Source of the DNA: Ancylostoma caninum
Lineage: Eukaryota > Nematoda > Chromadorea > Rhabditida > Ancylostomatidae
Reading direction: 5' to 3'
DNA length: 64,000 bases
NCBI GenBank assembly: GCA_037903475.1
Contig: JBAJFG010000290.1
Span: 124,001 to 188,000 of the forward strand
In this document: positions 1 to 12,000 of the stretch, in pieces
Layout of the letters: each line of letters opens with the position of its first letter
How positions within the stretch are numbered: position 1 is the first letter of the stretch
Made by a program: the position numbers and the translations under genes
Notes under the pieces: generated by a model
The model's input: the letters and a program-made list of their open reading frames with translations, nothing else
What the model was told of the DNA's origin: nothing
Database searches by the model: none

Positions 1-47
1 TGACAGAGTGACAGATGGACGAATGACTAAATGACAAATGGACGTAC

Positions 48-936
48 TTTTCAACTCGATATTCCACCGGCCACAGAACATCATGGAATTCGACACCTTT
101 CATTATTATTGTCCATACGTTGTCGCAATAGCGATATGCGAGAAGTTTCTCGGATTTAAACTGTACCTGAAAATGGGGTACATGGAATGCCACTAGCACA
201 ACCGAGAAAAAAGGTGAGAGCGCAGACAGCGGAGTGGGGGCGTGGCCTTTCTCCGCGTCTATGACCACGATTGGAGAAGTAAAAGCAACGATTCATGGCA
301 ACACTTTGTTCTCAAAGGAAAAACGTTCGCGGTATTGTTAGAAAGAAAACTACTCAGAACTCTAAAGGCAAGTTTCTGATCGCATCTGAAACTTGCTCAC
401 TCAAAAGCTTGTTGACAACTTGTCGACAAGGAAGTGTGAGAACAGGTTGTCGACGAGCTTTTGGGCAGGCAACTTAGCGGCAAGGAAGTTCGAAAACAAG
501 TTGTCGACAAGCTTTTGGGCGAGCAAGTTTCAGATGCGACCAGAAACGTGTTTATGAGGCTCTGAGTAGTAAATTCATTTAAGACACCTCATTTAAAAAT
601 TCTTATACTGTGTTGCCCCTCCCCCCCTCCCCCCACATGGGGACCAGTTCTCGCATAAGGGTTGGTCCAATTTTCGAGAAAGTTTCACGTTTCGATTTTT
701 TGTTGTGACGTATATGTTTGAGAAATGTTGAAAAATAATTGGAATTGGTGACTATAATACCTAATGCTCACCTTATTCTTAACCTTGAAAGCCAGTGCCT
801 TGTTTATGTTGGCATCAAAAGCAGCCAGAACTTTCGCTGCTAGCGCCCGGCTAATCATACCTTCTTCGACGAACTCGTCCAGGGTGTGTGTTAGCGCAAC
901 TCCAAGCGTTGTTTCACGGTACATAATGTAGGACAT
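48..936 (-). CDS. gtf-2A2: Transcription initiation factor IIA gamma (small) subunit, 3' end outside window
   Basis: Two coding exons are visible on the minus strand, 936-772 (55 codons, phase 0) and 166-48 (39 codons plus 2 nt); the last exon lies left of the window. The first exon reads MSYIMYRETTLGVAL then a TLDEFVEEG segment and an FDANINKALAFKVKNK helix, which is the N-terminal helical bundle of TFIIA-gamma. The second begins VQFKSEKLLAYRYCDNVWT and runs to VEFHDV, the beta-barrel half that contacts TBP and DNA. The family protein is about 110-120 aa and 94 codons are seen here. It works in the nucleus, stabilising TBP on the TATA box with TFIIA alpha/beta. The start was chosen because an ATTTCAG acceptor lies only 4 nt upstream, as expected for a spliced-leader site. 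The gene symbol is by homology to the worm gene. The 605-nt intron contains a palindromic element (350-569). Confidence 0.93.
350..569. repeat. Palindromic MITE-like element in the TFIIA-gamma intron
   Basis: The left end CTACTCAGA and the right end TCTGAGTAG are inverted copies. The arms stay complementary inward through the AAGTTTCTG/GCATCTGAAACTTGC and TTGTCGACAAGCTTTTG blocks, giving a hairpin of about 220 bp. No coding capacity. Class unknown. Confidence 0.75.
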
Positions 937-940
937 CAAC

Positions 941-947
941 CTGAAAT
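941..947 (-). promoter_or_regulatory. Probable SL trans-splice acceptor of the TFIIA-gamma gene
   Basis: On the minus strand ATTTCAG is followed by GTTG and then the ATG at 936. No upstream exon is evident, so a spliced leader is the likely partner. A cis-spliced 5' UTR exon cannot be excluded. Confidence 0.6.
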
Positions 948-1734
948 GTGCAACAGATCGCTTAAGGAAGTTCCTCCACATGTCCGTCACCGTAGTTCGC
1001 TACGGGACGCAAGCGGAGGGCATGAACTGAGTGAAATAAAAAAAAATAGTGAATCACAGGAAATTCACCGAAGAAACCGAGATTCAAGGGGAAAGAATAG
1101 GTGGACAAGGATCTCAGTGGTATAAGAACCTCCCTTTTCCACGGCTTCCACGTTGGCAACGTTGCTGGTGTGGCAGTTCATGCTTGGACACGATTGAACA
1201 CGTATGGAAAACGAACGTTACCTATAATATAATCGAAAGTTGTAATTAATACAATTGATATAAAAGTGGGCGTGGTTCAGAACAAGTATTCATTTATTGA
1301 ATAGGCTAAAATAGCTGTTAAAATTCTAACTGCATGAAATCACAAATAAATTACGATAAAATGGAAACAAATAACAATATAAGAAATAAATCCGCTTTTC
1401 TCGGCTTTCCATATGTCGCGGCCGGCAGTCCAGTTGCTGTTTATACTTTGGCGCGAGATGATAATGTGGCGACGACAGCAGCAAGGACGTATGGAGATGG
1501 CGTCGCTTTATTCAGTATCTGGCAAGTTTGCCTCGCATGTAATGTCTACAAAATCATCGCATCGCGCGTGCTAGCCGGACTCGTCTATTGCGTGATTTCT
1601 GATGGCGGAGTATAAACAGCACACGGCGGCAATCCGCGTTGTCAACTACAGTAACTACAGTAAAGCATGGTAGGTACAGTCGCAAGTAATTACAGTGCTG
1701 TATCAAAGGGTAATTTATATGTACTAGTCAGACG

Positions 1735-1915
1735 CACGCATCCATTTAAGGGCTTTACGATCGGTCAAAGCGACATGTACATCCTAAAAGAAAAGAAAAA
1801 AGTGCGACCGCAGCGAGGCCGCAAGCGCTGCGTCAGCAATGCGACTCGCCCCATCGTTCGTCATGTAGACGCACGCGCGTCAAAGGCACGCGCATGCAAC
1901 TGGTATAAATTGCCT
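1735..1915. repeat. GACGCACGC-type dispersed repeat, copy 1
   Basis: GACGCACGCATCC occurs at the left end and GACGCACGCGCGTCAAAGGC with ACTGGTATAAATTGC at the right end. The same end, TATAAATTGC beside GCGTGCG-type words, recurs at 57976-58230 and, inverted, at 63824-64000. It looks like a non-autonomous transposon family; exact ends are not fixed. A 151-codon plus-strand ORF overlapping it is treated as chance. Confidence 0.5.
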
Positions 1916-3095
1916 CGAAACGCCAATCGCAGCGGAAGTTATAAGAATTTTCACAGGTCGTCTTGTATATCCAAGTCGCCTTTTTTTCAGAAATTAGCTA
2001 CACAGATATTTGAGTCGCCGCAATTTTTCTTGCCACACACATGTTTCATATTCTCTTCTCTCGTTGCCAGGATATTCAGCGATGGGGAAGTCCAAAATTT
2101 TTGCAAAAAAGTTTTCTGGTGAATGAAAAAATCTCACGCCTTTCTAGGTCGGCTTGTATGAAAGAGTTTGATGATCACGAGCTTGCTGTTCAGCCAAATG
2201 TTTAAATATTAAGAAGTTAGTGGAAAATGCTAGGTAATTCAGTGAAAGGGCTTTTAAAGTAGAAAGAAAAACTGAAGGATTCCTTCAGAACCGGGATCGG
2301 CTGCGATTAGCCTAAAATATCATCCAATCACAGAGCTACAGTAACCAAACCTATAACTGGATTGTTCAAATTTGCACTAGGATGGCTAAGAATATGCACT
2401 TTTGGACCAACCTTAAAAGGAATAAGCGATTTTTTTTCGATTGATCGCGCACCGGCCCTGAAGTTTGAACTTCTTATTTGCCCTTTCTACTGCATCAGTT
2501 TTTTTTTCTTTTTAAATTTTCTAAAATAATTATTTCAGCACGTGTTGTGCACGTGCACTAATTTGAAAAAAAAGGAAAAGAACTGATCCACTGCTAAAAT
2601 TCAGTCTGCCACATGGTAGTTCATCCACCTTATTATCAATGCATTGCTAAAATTTTGCATCTGAGTAACATTTATTGATTTTTTCGTTTCACCCCACCCC
2701 TCCCCATACCTTAACGAACGCCTCTCCCCCCATCCCATCGTGACAGCTACGCGAAGCTCATTCGTTAGCCGAATGGTACAATTAAGAGCTTAGCGACCAT
2801 AGTGACCGCCGGGGTCACCGCTGACACCTACGTGCAGAGGATATGCTGATCAAATGCATCTACCTGCCCTGTGGGATAGATACGTATCGATCGTTCGCTT
2901 GATTTCTTGTCTTTTCGTTATGTTTCCACATGTTTTAAAAGAGATTTTTCATTGCAATTTATCCATAGATGATGTTACCAATCTGGTCAAAATGCACTGT
3001 TTTTCGACGTGTTGGTAATGGCAAACCAGCTTGGAAATTTCTTCCAGAACGATCCACAGGCTCACAGCTGATTTGGCAACGACTTGGTCACGACC

Positions 3096-6000
3096 ATGAC
3101 GCCACTTTTGCTACTTGTCCAAGCAACAGTGGCAGTTGCCCAGCAGACGTATAGCGAAATGTCTACTATTGATCTATTTGGGAATAAGAACCCCATTTTC
3201 AACTATATGCCGAATCCTGGACATGTCGATCCATCGCTTCTGGATCAGCGTGAGAAATACATGGATCTCAGAGAGGAGGAAGGTATGCGTTTCACATTGT
3301 AGACATTTTTTAAATTTTTTTGAATAGGGCCTCCTTGGCGTCACAGGTGAAATGGATTTTTTCCAGGCTGGTGGCACCTCTTTCCGTATGGGCCGTTGTA
3401 CAACGATGCAAACCTGCTGAGTAAGCCACATCATGATCGACAGATCGATTTCGACTTCGATTTCCCGTTTTACGGATTTCGATTTAACTACACGATGGTA
3501 AACTGAAGCATTGAGCCCTTTAAATCCAGGAGATTTCTCGAGAATTCTAGAAAACCCCACCATTCGCAAGACTTTCACAAACTGTTTCTAGTCTGTTCAT
3601 CGATCAATGTATTACAGTGCCGGCTAATCTCTCTTACAGAGTACCGTTACTGTTAGAGTACCGTCCGTCTGGTCGACCGCTTCGCACCACCTACGCGGCG
3701 CGGCAGACCACATGGGTGCTGTGGTTGTCGAGCGTTGCCGGTTATAATGTTTTGCTTATGTTTTCGAACGTTTTTCTTGGTATCTTCGTTTTCATTTTGA
3801 AAAAAGAACAGTGGAGAACACAACTCGAACATCAGTACCAGCAACGCTCAGAGTGCTCAGCTGGTCTGCCGCGACGCATAGGTGATACGGCCCGGCAGAG
3901 CGGATGAGCACTAATCTCTGACGCAAGTTTGACCGGCATTGTAGATGTATTCGGCATTGAAATTTTTGATTTCAAATAACTTGGAGATTTGAATGTTCAG
4001 AAAGGGAAGAATCTACTGCTATGGGAAGAGGAGGACAAAGAACAATAGAGCTTTTTGCTGTTCAAATATATGATTTTTCATATGCGTTTCTGGATTATTT
4101 AGTAAATTAACTACATGTATTCATTAGATTTTATTCGGTCGCTACTTGGCTGTTTGATCGTCCACCTATTGTGCCCATGTTACTCTTCTAGAGAAGAAAT
4201 TTTTCTGGAGATTACACAACTCAATATTTTGTTGACTTTTACGCAGGGATGGTTACATAAAATTTGCTGGTGAATGACAAAAGTCTGGGATCGGAGCTTC
4301 GACATTATTTCTTTGCATTTCTGTCTGAATTCATTCTCAGATTGCAAGTGAATCCTTCTTTGTTTACTGTGAAAGGCAGCCAGTGAGTCGTGAGAGCACA
4401 GGCGGCAGAGCAAAGACGTGGCCCCTCGCTAGGTCTGCGGCCTTCTTTGCTGTGATTGGTTGACCCTGAGAACCTTGAAGTGTTATGCGTGCAAAAGAGC
4501 GCTGGCGGCTATAGGAATGGGCTTCGCTGCAATACTCACGCGGCAAAAATATGCATCGTTATCCCAAAAAGCAATACTTCTGGTTTTTCTCAGCCATTAC
4601 AGAGGACCTACGTACAAATAATGGACCTGGGAAAGAGGTACAGGGTGATTCAGCATTTATTTACTTGCTTATTTATTCATTCATCTGTTTATGTCCAGGA
4701 TGAGCTTTAGAACGAATAGGATCAAAGGAATAAACAAGGCAAAACAAACAGTGGGAAACTACTCGAAAAGGATTGTGTTCAAAAACATGCAAAAATATCT
4801 TCTGAATAAATATAGAAACAGAGGAACGATCTAAATTTCAATAAAATATCTCATTGTAATGGTAATCTTAATCTTGTTCATGTTCCAGATATATCCAAAT
4901 GGAATGCTGGCATTCTCCGATCCAGAATTCATCCAACCACCGTACACTTTCCCCAACCCTCGATGGCCTGAGCAAAAAGTGAGTTTGAAGCAATTTTTCA
5001 TCCTGGAAGAATCATTCCTTTTCATCTATGGAACTAAATGGGAACTAGTGCAAAATTCTGGATGTTGAGATGGAAATCTGGTTCTGATTCCCGTGCCGCT
5101 ATGAACCACCACGACTCCCATATTTTGTGCCTATAATTTCTCTATCTTCACCGTTTCACTCGCATAAACCCCATCTAGCCAACATCTGCCGTTCTGGGTC
5201 ATTTTTCCTGAGGATGTATGCATATGAATATTCAGAAGCAGGAAATTAACAATTCTCGGCTCTTTAGCTCATTTTGAACCATTGTAATTTGGCGCATCGT
5301 AGGATTGAAGGAGTGAGAACTGGTCTAGGCTTCAGGCAGCAATATCCTTCTATGTTCCAGGATGCATCCTTCATTGCCGCGTTCTACGCCGACCAAATCT
5401 TCCAATTCGTTGGCGAGCGAGGAATTTCAAATGTATGGTACAGGTGAGCTTGCTTCGGTACATATGATACGAAAAAATTCAGACATTTGGTATAAATGAA
5501 TGAAATGAAGAGAGAAGCTAGCATCTTATTTTCAGAATAATTTTCCGACCACGAGCATTCGAAACATTCGATGAATGGGGCAGTCCATTAATGAATGACG
5601 GCAATCAATATAATAGTATGTTCGAAACTGCCAGAGATCGCTACGAGAAAAAGGTTAGTACGATCGAACATAGTCGCCGCCAGAGATTTGGGCCCGCAAG
5701 CATGCGCCGCGCGTCCCCGCGTTGCGACACACGCGGCTTAATCCATGGATTCAGATGTGGGGTCGAGTGGAAGACACCTACCTCCTGGATAACATCACCA
5801 TGGCAATTCGGGAGGGAATCATAGGCGCGAATGGATTTCGTGCTGACTACGTGGTTATAGTCACATGGGAGCGAATGGCGTACGGTGGAGCGCCGAAAGT
5901 CACACAGGTGGGCGGAGCTTGTCCTTATCTGCTATTGGACAGGGAATATGGTCAGGATTTGAAGGAATAGAGGCGTGAACATAGTACTTGATTAATTCCA

Positions 6001-9000
6001 GGTAAACAGATATGAAGAGGCAAAACGTTGGACAAACACTTATCAGGTTGTATTGGCAACGGATGAAATCCGGAGGTATAGTCTGTTTTAGAGGCGAAGA
6101 TAACTGGAGAGACACCAGAGAGGAAAAGATAAATTTTAAGGTGATATCTCCTTCGTTTTAGCTATGTCATGTTCAACTACGCCCACATCAACTGGACGTC
6201 ATCGAATACAGCTGGAGCTCTTCAAGGACGAGGTGGCCTGCAGAGTGCCATTGTGAGTTTTATTCAATTTTTGCTCCTCTTTACTATTGAGTACCAGTAG
6301 AGGACACAGAAAGTGAGCGGGAGGAGGGGGCGTGGGAAAAAAGTGGGGTCAGCGCCGCTTTGGGGGGCCTAACGGAAAATAAAAATAAAAAGAGATTAAT
6401 TTGAATATTAAATAATTAATATAATTATCCAGGAGATAACAATAAAAAGAAATAACTAAAAATTGCCTGGAGCGGCGCGACGAGACTATACCCGATATCA
6501 ATAGATGAGCACTTAGCCGCGCCGCATAGGTGGCGCGGTGCTTCAGGCCGTGAGGAGGTGTAATCGTGGTTGACGCTCCCTGAGAACAAGATTTTTATCT
6601 ATTTTGTGGAGTAATTTCGAAAATTCGGCTATTCATCCTTGGGAGGGGGGGGGGAGTGAGAGTGGGCGCCTCCCTGCGTCCGTAGTTGATTTATGCATAT
6701 GATCCATGATTGAACGGATTTGATCTACTTATTTTCCTTACTAGGGAGGTGCGCAAAGGTCCGATAGCAGTTCTGTGGAGATTATTTGCCAAACGAGCAG
6801 TATGGTCTATTAGCTCACAGAAGGCGCCTGATCTGACATTGTCTGCAATTGCGACTTTGCCTGCAGAATGCGTCTGGAAGGGTATTTTAGCGGATGGCAG
6901 TGGGGAAACATAAGAGTGGAAAGAAGCTCACCATATGGATATCAAAAAAGGGCAAAAAATAGATCGGTTGGCCTAAAAATGGTGAAGTCGTAGTTGCGGA
7001 CGAAGTCGGATCGGGCACCCTCTGTGAGCTAATAGACTGTACAATGTTTCTCATTAGTACTTATTTTCTGTCTAAATACCTACTATCACTTTTTTGCTCC
7101 TCATTCTTCGCCATATATGTACGTAAATACGTTATTTGTGAATAGCTAAAATACATATGCCTGAATTTCAGGCTGGTTTTAATGGCGGAAACGGTACCGG
7201 ATGGACACCATTGCCGTACTCGGGTGAAGGACGAGTAATCAAATTGAAAGGTAAGGATTTATTCCCTTGTAGTTACAGAACACTTCAATGGTAAAGCTCC
7301 ACTCGGTCTGCAACACCACGTGCAACGTGGCACTCTGATTGTCTGCGTGTCCACACATCTCGTTGGTATCAATTCATTGTAGAATTTTCCAATGTCGGCG
7401 TTCCTGGAAGATGGCTGTTCCGCGTCGATGAGGAAATCATTCGAGGAGGCTGTAGTAACGAAAGTATCGGTTAGTGGTTTCCTTTGCTGTATTTTGTGAT
7501 TATTAAAAACTAGGCGGCATACCCGGCTTCGCTCGGGTGTTTTACAACCTCGGCTTTCTCACATTGATGAGAACAATTGCCATTGCTGGTAAAATCATTG
7601 GAAATACCCATAACTTTGGTGGTGAGCACATTAGCGATGCTCAGGTACAGGGCATTCCCCTCCGAGTGAACATCGCGTTGGAGACACGCGCGCGAGCTGA
7701 TCCAATCCAAAGATCAAAATCTCAATCGAAAGGCTACGTGGGAATGGTTTTTAGCGGTTCGGACGTAGCCTTTCAACTCCGGAGTGAAAGCCCTGTAATC
7801 CTTCCCCTCAAGTAATCCCGTAGGCGAAACGTCAGTGTCAGTGTCAGTTATTTCGATGACAAATTCGTGGGAAACAGTTGCCATATTCGTGCTTAGATGT
7901 TTAACGTGTTCGATTGATCCAGTAAGCGCATTTTGCCAATTTTCAGAAGCAGGAAAAGAACAGAAGACATTAGTGAACCGATATATTCTGCAAAACAATT
8001 GCCGTATTTGTGTTCAACGTATTGAAAAATGCCAGTAGACACGTCTCAACCGATCCATGAGCGAAAACAGCGAAAAATCAATAAAACCGATGGATCGATA
8101 TTTTGTGCAAAACAATTTTCATTTTTATCAATTTGTGTTCAGCGTACTGGAAAACCACAGCACACATGTCCTTGACTGTCCCCAAACGAAAATGGAAAAG
8201 ATCGATGAAATCGATGAATCGGTAATTCGTGCGGAATGTTTGTTGTATTTGTGTTCAGCGTATTGACGAACTCCAGTGGACATCTGTCTGTCGCCCCATG
8301 GGCAAGAATGGCGAAAAATCAATAAAGTCGATAAATCGATATTTTCGTGCGAAGCGGTTGCCATATTCGTGTTCAGCGCATTAAGAAACCCCAGTGTACG
8401 TGTCCCCACCAACCCCTCAGCAAAAAAGCGAAAAATCAATGAAATCGATAAATCGATGAATCAATCGATATTTCCTAGAGGGAAGTAGCCTAAAACCTCC
8501 GTCGGCCTTTGATGGGTATGTGTGCAAAGTTTGGTCCCGATAGGTTCACCCTCCGCGATTTCTATAAGGAACATACATACATACATACATACACACACAC
8601 TCACAGACATTCTACTTTATATATAGAGAAAAGTGGGAAATTTGGAAAAAAAAGTGAGGATCTGCTCATCTGCCCTGCTTCACTCGGTTCTGCTCATCAA
8701 GGAGTACTCGTACAAAAATTTTTACTCCTCCTCGTTTTTTTTTTAAAGTAATTTTCTATAAGGAGATCGGTGCGATTTCTCACGTGGAAATCAGAAGATT
8801 GTAGATGACATTGGTTCTACTTTGAATTTAAAATTTCCTCTATCTTACTGGTATCCTATGCTCAGTTTCTGCCCTTTTTTAAAATTGTAACAGTTTTGAG
8901 TTCTGGATCTACCTAGCCGCTTCAGGATACCTTACAACCGCTCCGATAGCAGCAACTATGATCGGCGGAGTGTACGTGAACGTCTCCGGTCCTTGCCTTC

Positions 9001-12000
9001 GTGGAGGAGATGTGGTCAAAGTGATATTTGACGAGTATCAGGTGGACTGTGTTAGGGTTAGTGCGTTTTTGACTTTTATTCAGCTTTTAGTGAGTTTTTA
9101 AAGCGTGTACCTCTTGATTATCTGTTAATTTATAATTACCTTTCAATTATATTATTAATATTTAATTAAAATGTCAAATTACCGTTTAGTAGCTTTATAG
9201 GGGCTTTTACTTTTCTGTTTACTCAGGTCTACTTAACAAATTTTTGATGCACCCTGCCAAACAAGTTTTAAAATAGTCCTGGCAGAGGTATTGCACCCGG
9301 TACGATGCGGCGCACCTCACTGCGAAGAGTCAGCAACGATGGAGCATAGTTATCGATTGGTGTTGACGCGCCGCTTATGGGGTCGCGCTGCGCCTTACCG
9401 GCTGAACCCATAAATAAACGCATTGCTGTGTTTACTTTGAATTTTTTTTTTAGAAATTCACCTCATTATAGCTCAATATGCACCGGGCACAGTGCGTATT
9501 ACCTGTGAATCGCATGTACAAGACTGGCCTAGTGAACGTGAAGATGAGCAGAGATGGTGGACAGAGTTACCCATATGTTGGCACATTCTATCTGTGTTAG
9601 TTGTCCTGATTCTTCAGAACTACAAATCACGTATTTTTCCCAGCTTCTACTCGAATTTGCTCAATTTCAGTACAACCAGCACTCGCAACACCAGCCATAA
9701 AACTAATTGACAACCCTCGTGAGCCGCACAATAACTGGCGCAGCGCGAACGCAACGCGTCTGCGCTTGGAATGGGCACCGTATAACTTGACCAACGATAT
9801 CAACGCCATGGTCGATATAAAATTAATGGGCTATTGGGAGGATACAGACGACCATGTGTTCGAGGAGGTAGGTGCAAAAAATTCGCATGGCAGCTGTGAT
9901 ATTTTCATACTTAATATCAACACATAGCGGAGCGACCACATTTTTGTATAGCGAATTCGCGTGGCCAATCGATTTTTTAGTGCGCGCGCGGCGTGATACA
10001 CCATGTGCACCACATGGCGTGATGCACCATGTGCATCACATGGCCACAGCTAAACGGTTTTTCAAATGTGAACAATACGCTTCGCGTTTTTTTTGCGACT
10101 TTGTGTTTTTTTTCATTTGTAACGTGATGATTGTCTATTATTCCGTATTTCAATGATACTTTCCTAGTCTATTAGAACGTTGTGACATTAACTCGGTCTC
10201 CAGAATGTACTTCATTTGAAGCCTCTGCTAAAACCAGAGTCCTGACCGGGCCCATCTGTTCTGTTCTCTGTAAAGATTTCTGTGGTTACGTGATGGGGCC
10301 GTCGGAAACGGTGCAGTTATCAACGCACGAGAGTGGCGTGATGCACCATGTGCATCACGTGACCACACGGGATGAGTCAGCGTGATGCACCATGTGTATC
10401 ACATCGTCCGCAATGTGTTAAAGGATTTTCGAAGGGTGGATTCTTTTGCTGTTCGTTCACATAATTTTGCATGAATTATAGATAGGAACCATAGCAGAAC
10501 GTACATCAAACGATGGATCATACGAATTTGATCCACGGACCTTGGCCAGGACAACAATGCTATTCGATTCATGGCGACGCTACTCGTTTGGTGGTGTGAG
10601 GATATCCATCTCGGACACTGACGAGACTACTGGGTATAAAAATATTATCTTTTCATAAAAATTTGTTCCTCTGCTTTGTGTTGATTTTCTTGTGCCCTGT
10701 GGGTACTGGATAAATTCCTTGTGATTTAGAGTTTTCTGGAGCAAGCTGACGCCATTCGGGTGGTATTTTCGCGATGTGTGGGAGTACGAATATGGCCGTG
10801 ATTGGGCGTTGGAGCTCTGTCAGGTAAGACCATAGGGCCCACAGGGTAAGAGTTTACCGACCTTGTTCGCTTGGTTCCTCTAAGGATGAGAGACTTATTA
10901 AAGGTGCTTAGCCTTCCAATTCCCAAAGATTTCATATTTCAAGAAATTTTTGCCTGTTTTACCTAATTCTGGGATCGAATCCTCATTTTCAGGACTGGTT
11001 CGACTACGACGGCAAACGAGTTAACTTTGCTATGGATCTGGAGCCGTTCCTACCGTGCCCGTGTACTTTTGATCAAGCTTTGTTGGATCTGGGTAAGCAA
11101 CTTGTTTTTGATTACATTTATCAGTCACCTTGTTTTTATATTGACTATTCATTCATATAGTTCGGACTTTATACCCTCAATTTCCATTTCTCTAATCTGA
11201 TTCTTCCCACCGGCGTATAGCAATATGGTCATCTTCTTATGATAATTTCTTTATGCTGATATTAGCCCAAAACCTAGTCAATCAGGGATTTTAGAGTGCT
11301 TCCCGACCATTCCAATACCTTTGTCATCCCTCATTTTTTTTTTTGTAAAAGAAATTCTTGGATGAGGTAAAGGCATCTGCAAACGGCCAGGTGAATACGC
11401 ACCATGACGTGGCTCGACGAGGCACTCTGCTGTCTGCTACACTCCTCGCTCGATTATGTTATAATCGTGCTCTCTGATACTCCTTATCCAACTCTGCCGC
11501 GCCACGTCACTGGTCCGTATGCACCTGGGTTTTTGGAGTTCGCTGTCGTATAGGTTGCTCCAAGGCACCTATTCGACGTGGCATTATTGGTGTCGAAATT
11601 TCAATGATTCTATCCTTGTAGAAAAAATCTTTCACTGTTGAACTGCAACCTTAACATAATATTTATTTCTCACTGTGTTATTTTTCGCCGTTGTTTTTAA
11701 AGCATCTCCTCTTATTTTTTCATGGTCGGTTTCAAAAGCGACATTGACTATTTGTGCTACCGTCTACTCTTCTCACTTCCTTCCATGAATGCTTCACTCT
11801 TTCTCGGACTTTTTTTGGGTGTGGCGCGCTGTACCTGAAAGGGGGGTGCGGCCAAGCTCTGCGACTGGTCGACGCACCCTATCGGCCAATTACAGAGCCC
11901 GTCAGCGCCGCCCACTCCAATTATAACGCTTCACACCCCTTTTTTGAGTCTCGTTTCTCTTCAAGTTGCGCTCGGGTATAAGGAAGCCAAGATACCACTG

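Larger units (their letters stand above)
937..3095. other. Intergenic region between divergent genes
   Basis: This 2.2 kb lies between the TFIIA-gamma and SUSD2-like starts, which diverge, so promoters for both should be here. I see no TATA box at a convincing position. It holds the repeat at 1735-1915, short polypyrimidine tracts near 2690-2740 and several ORFs of 60-150 codons without family signatures. A TTCCAG at about 3042-3047 could be the trans-splice acceptor of the plus-strand gene. Confidence 0.5.

Noticed and set aside
1667..2122. 151-codon plus-strand ORF
   Set aside because: Overlaps the GACGCACGC repeat, no family signature, no splice or start context; rich in residues expected from translated repeat.
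8040..8470. Regularly spaced repeats, possible CRISPR
   Set aside because: Eukaryotic context, units diverge and spacers are not unique; tandem decay inside a retroelement-like tail explains it.
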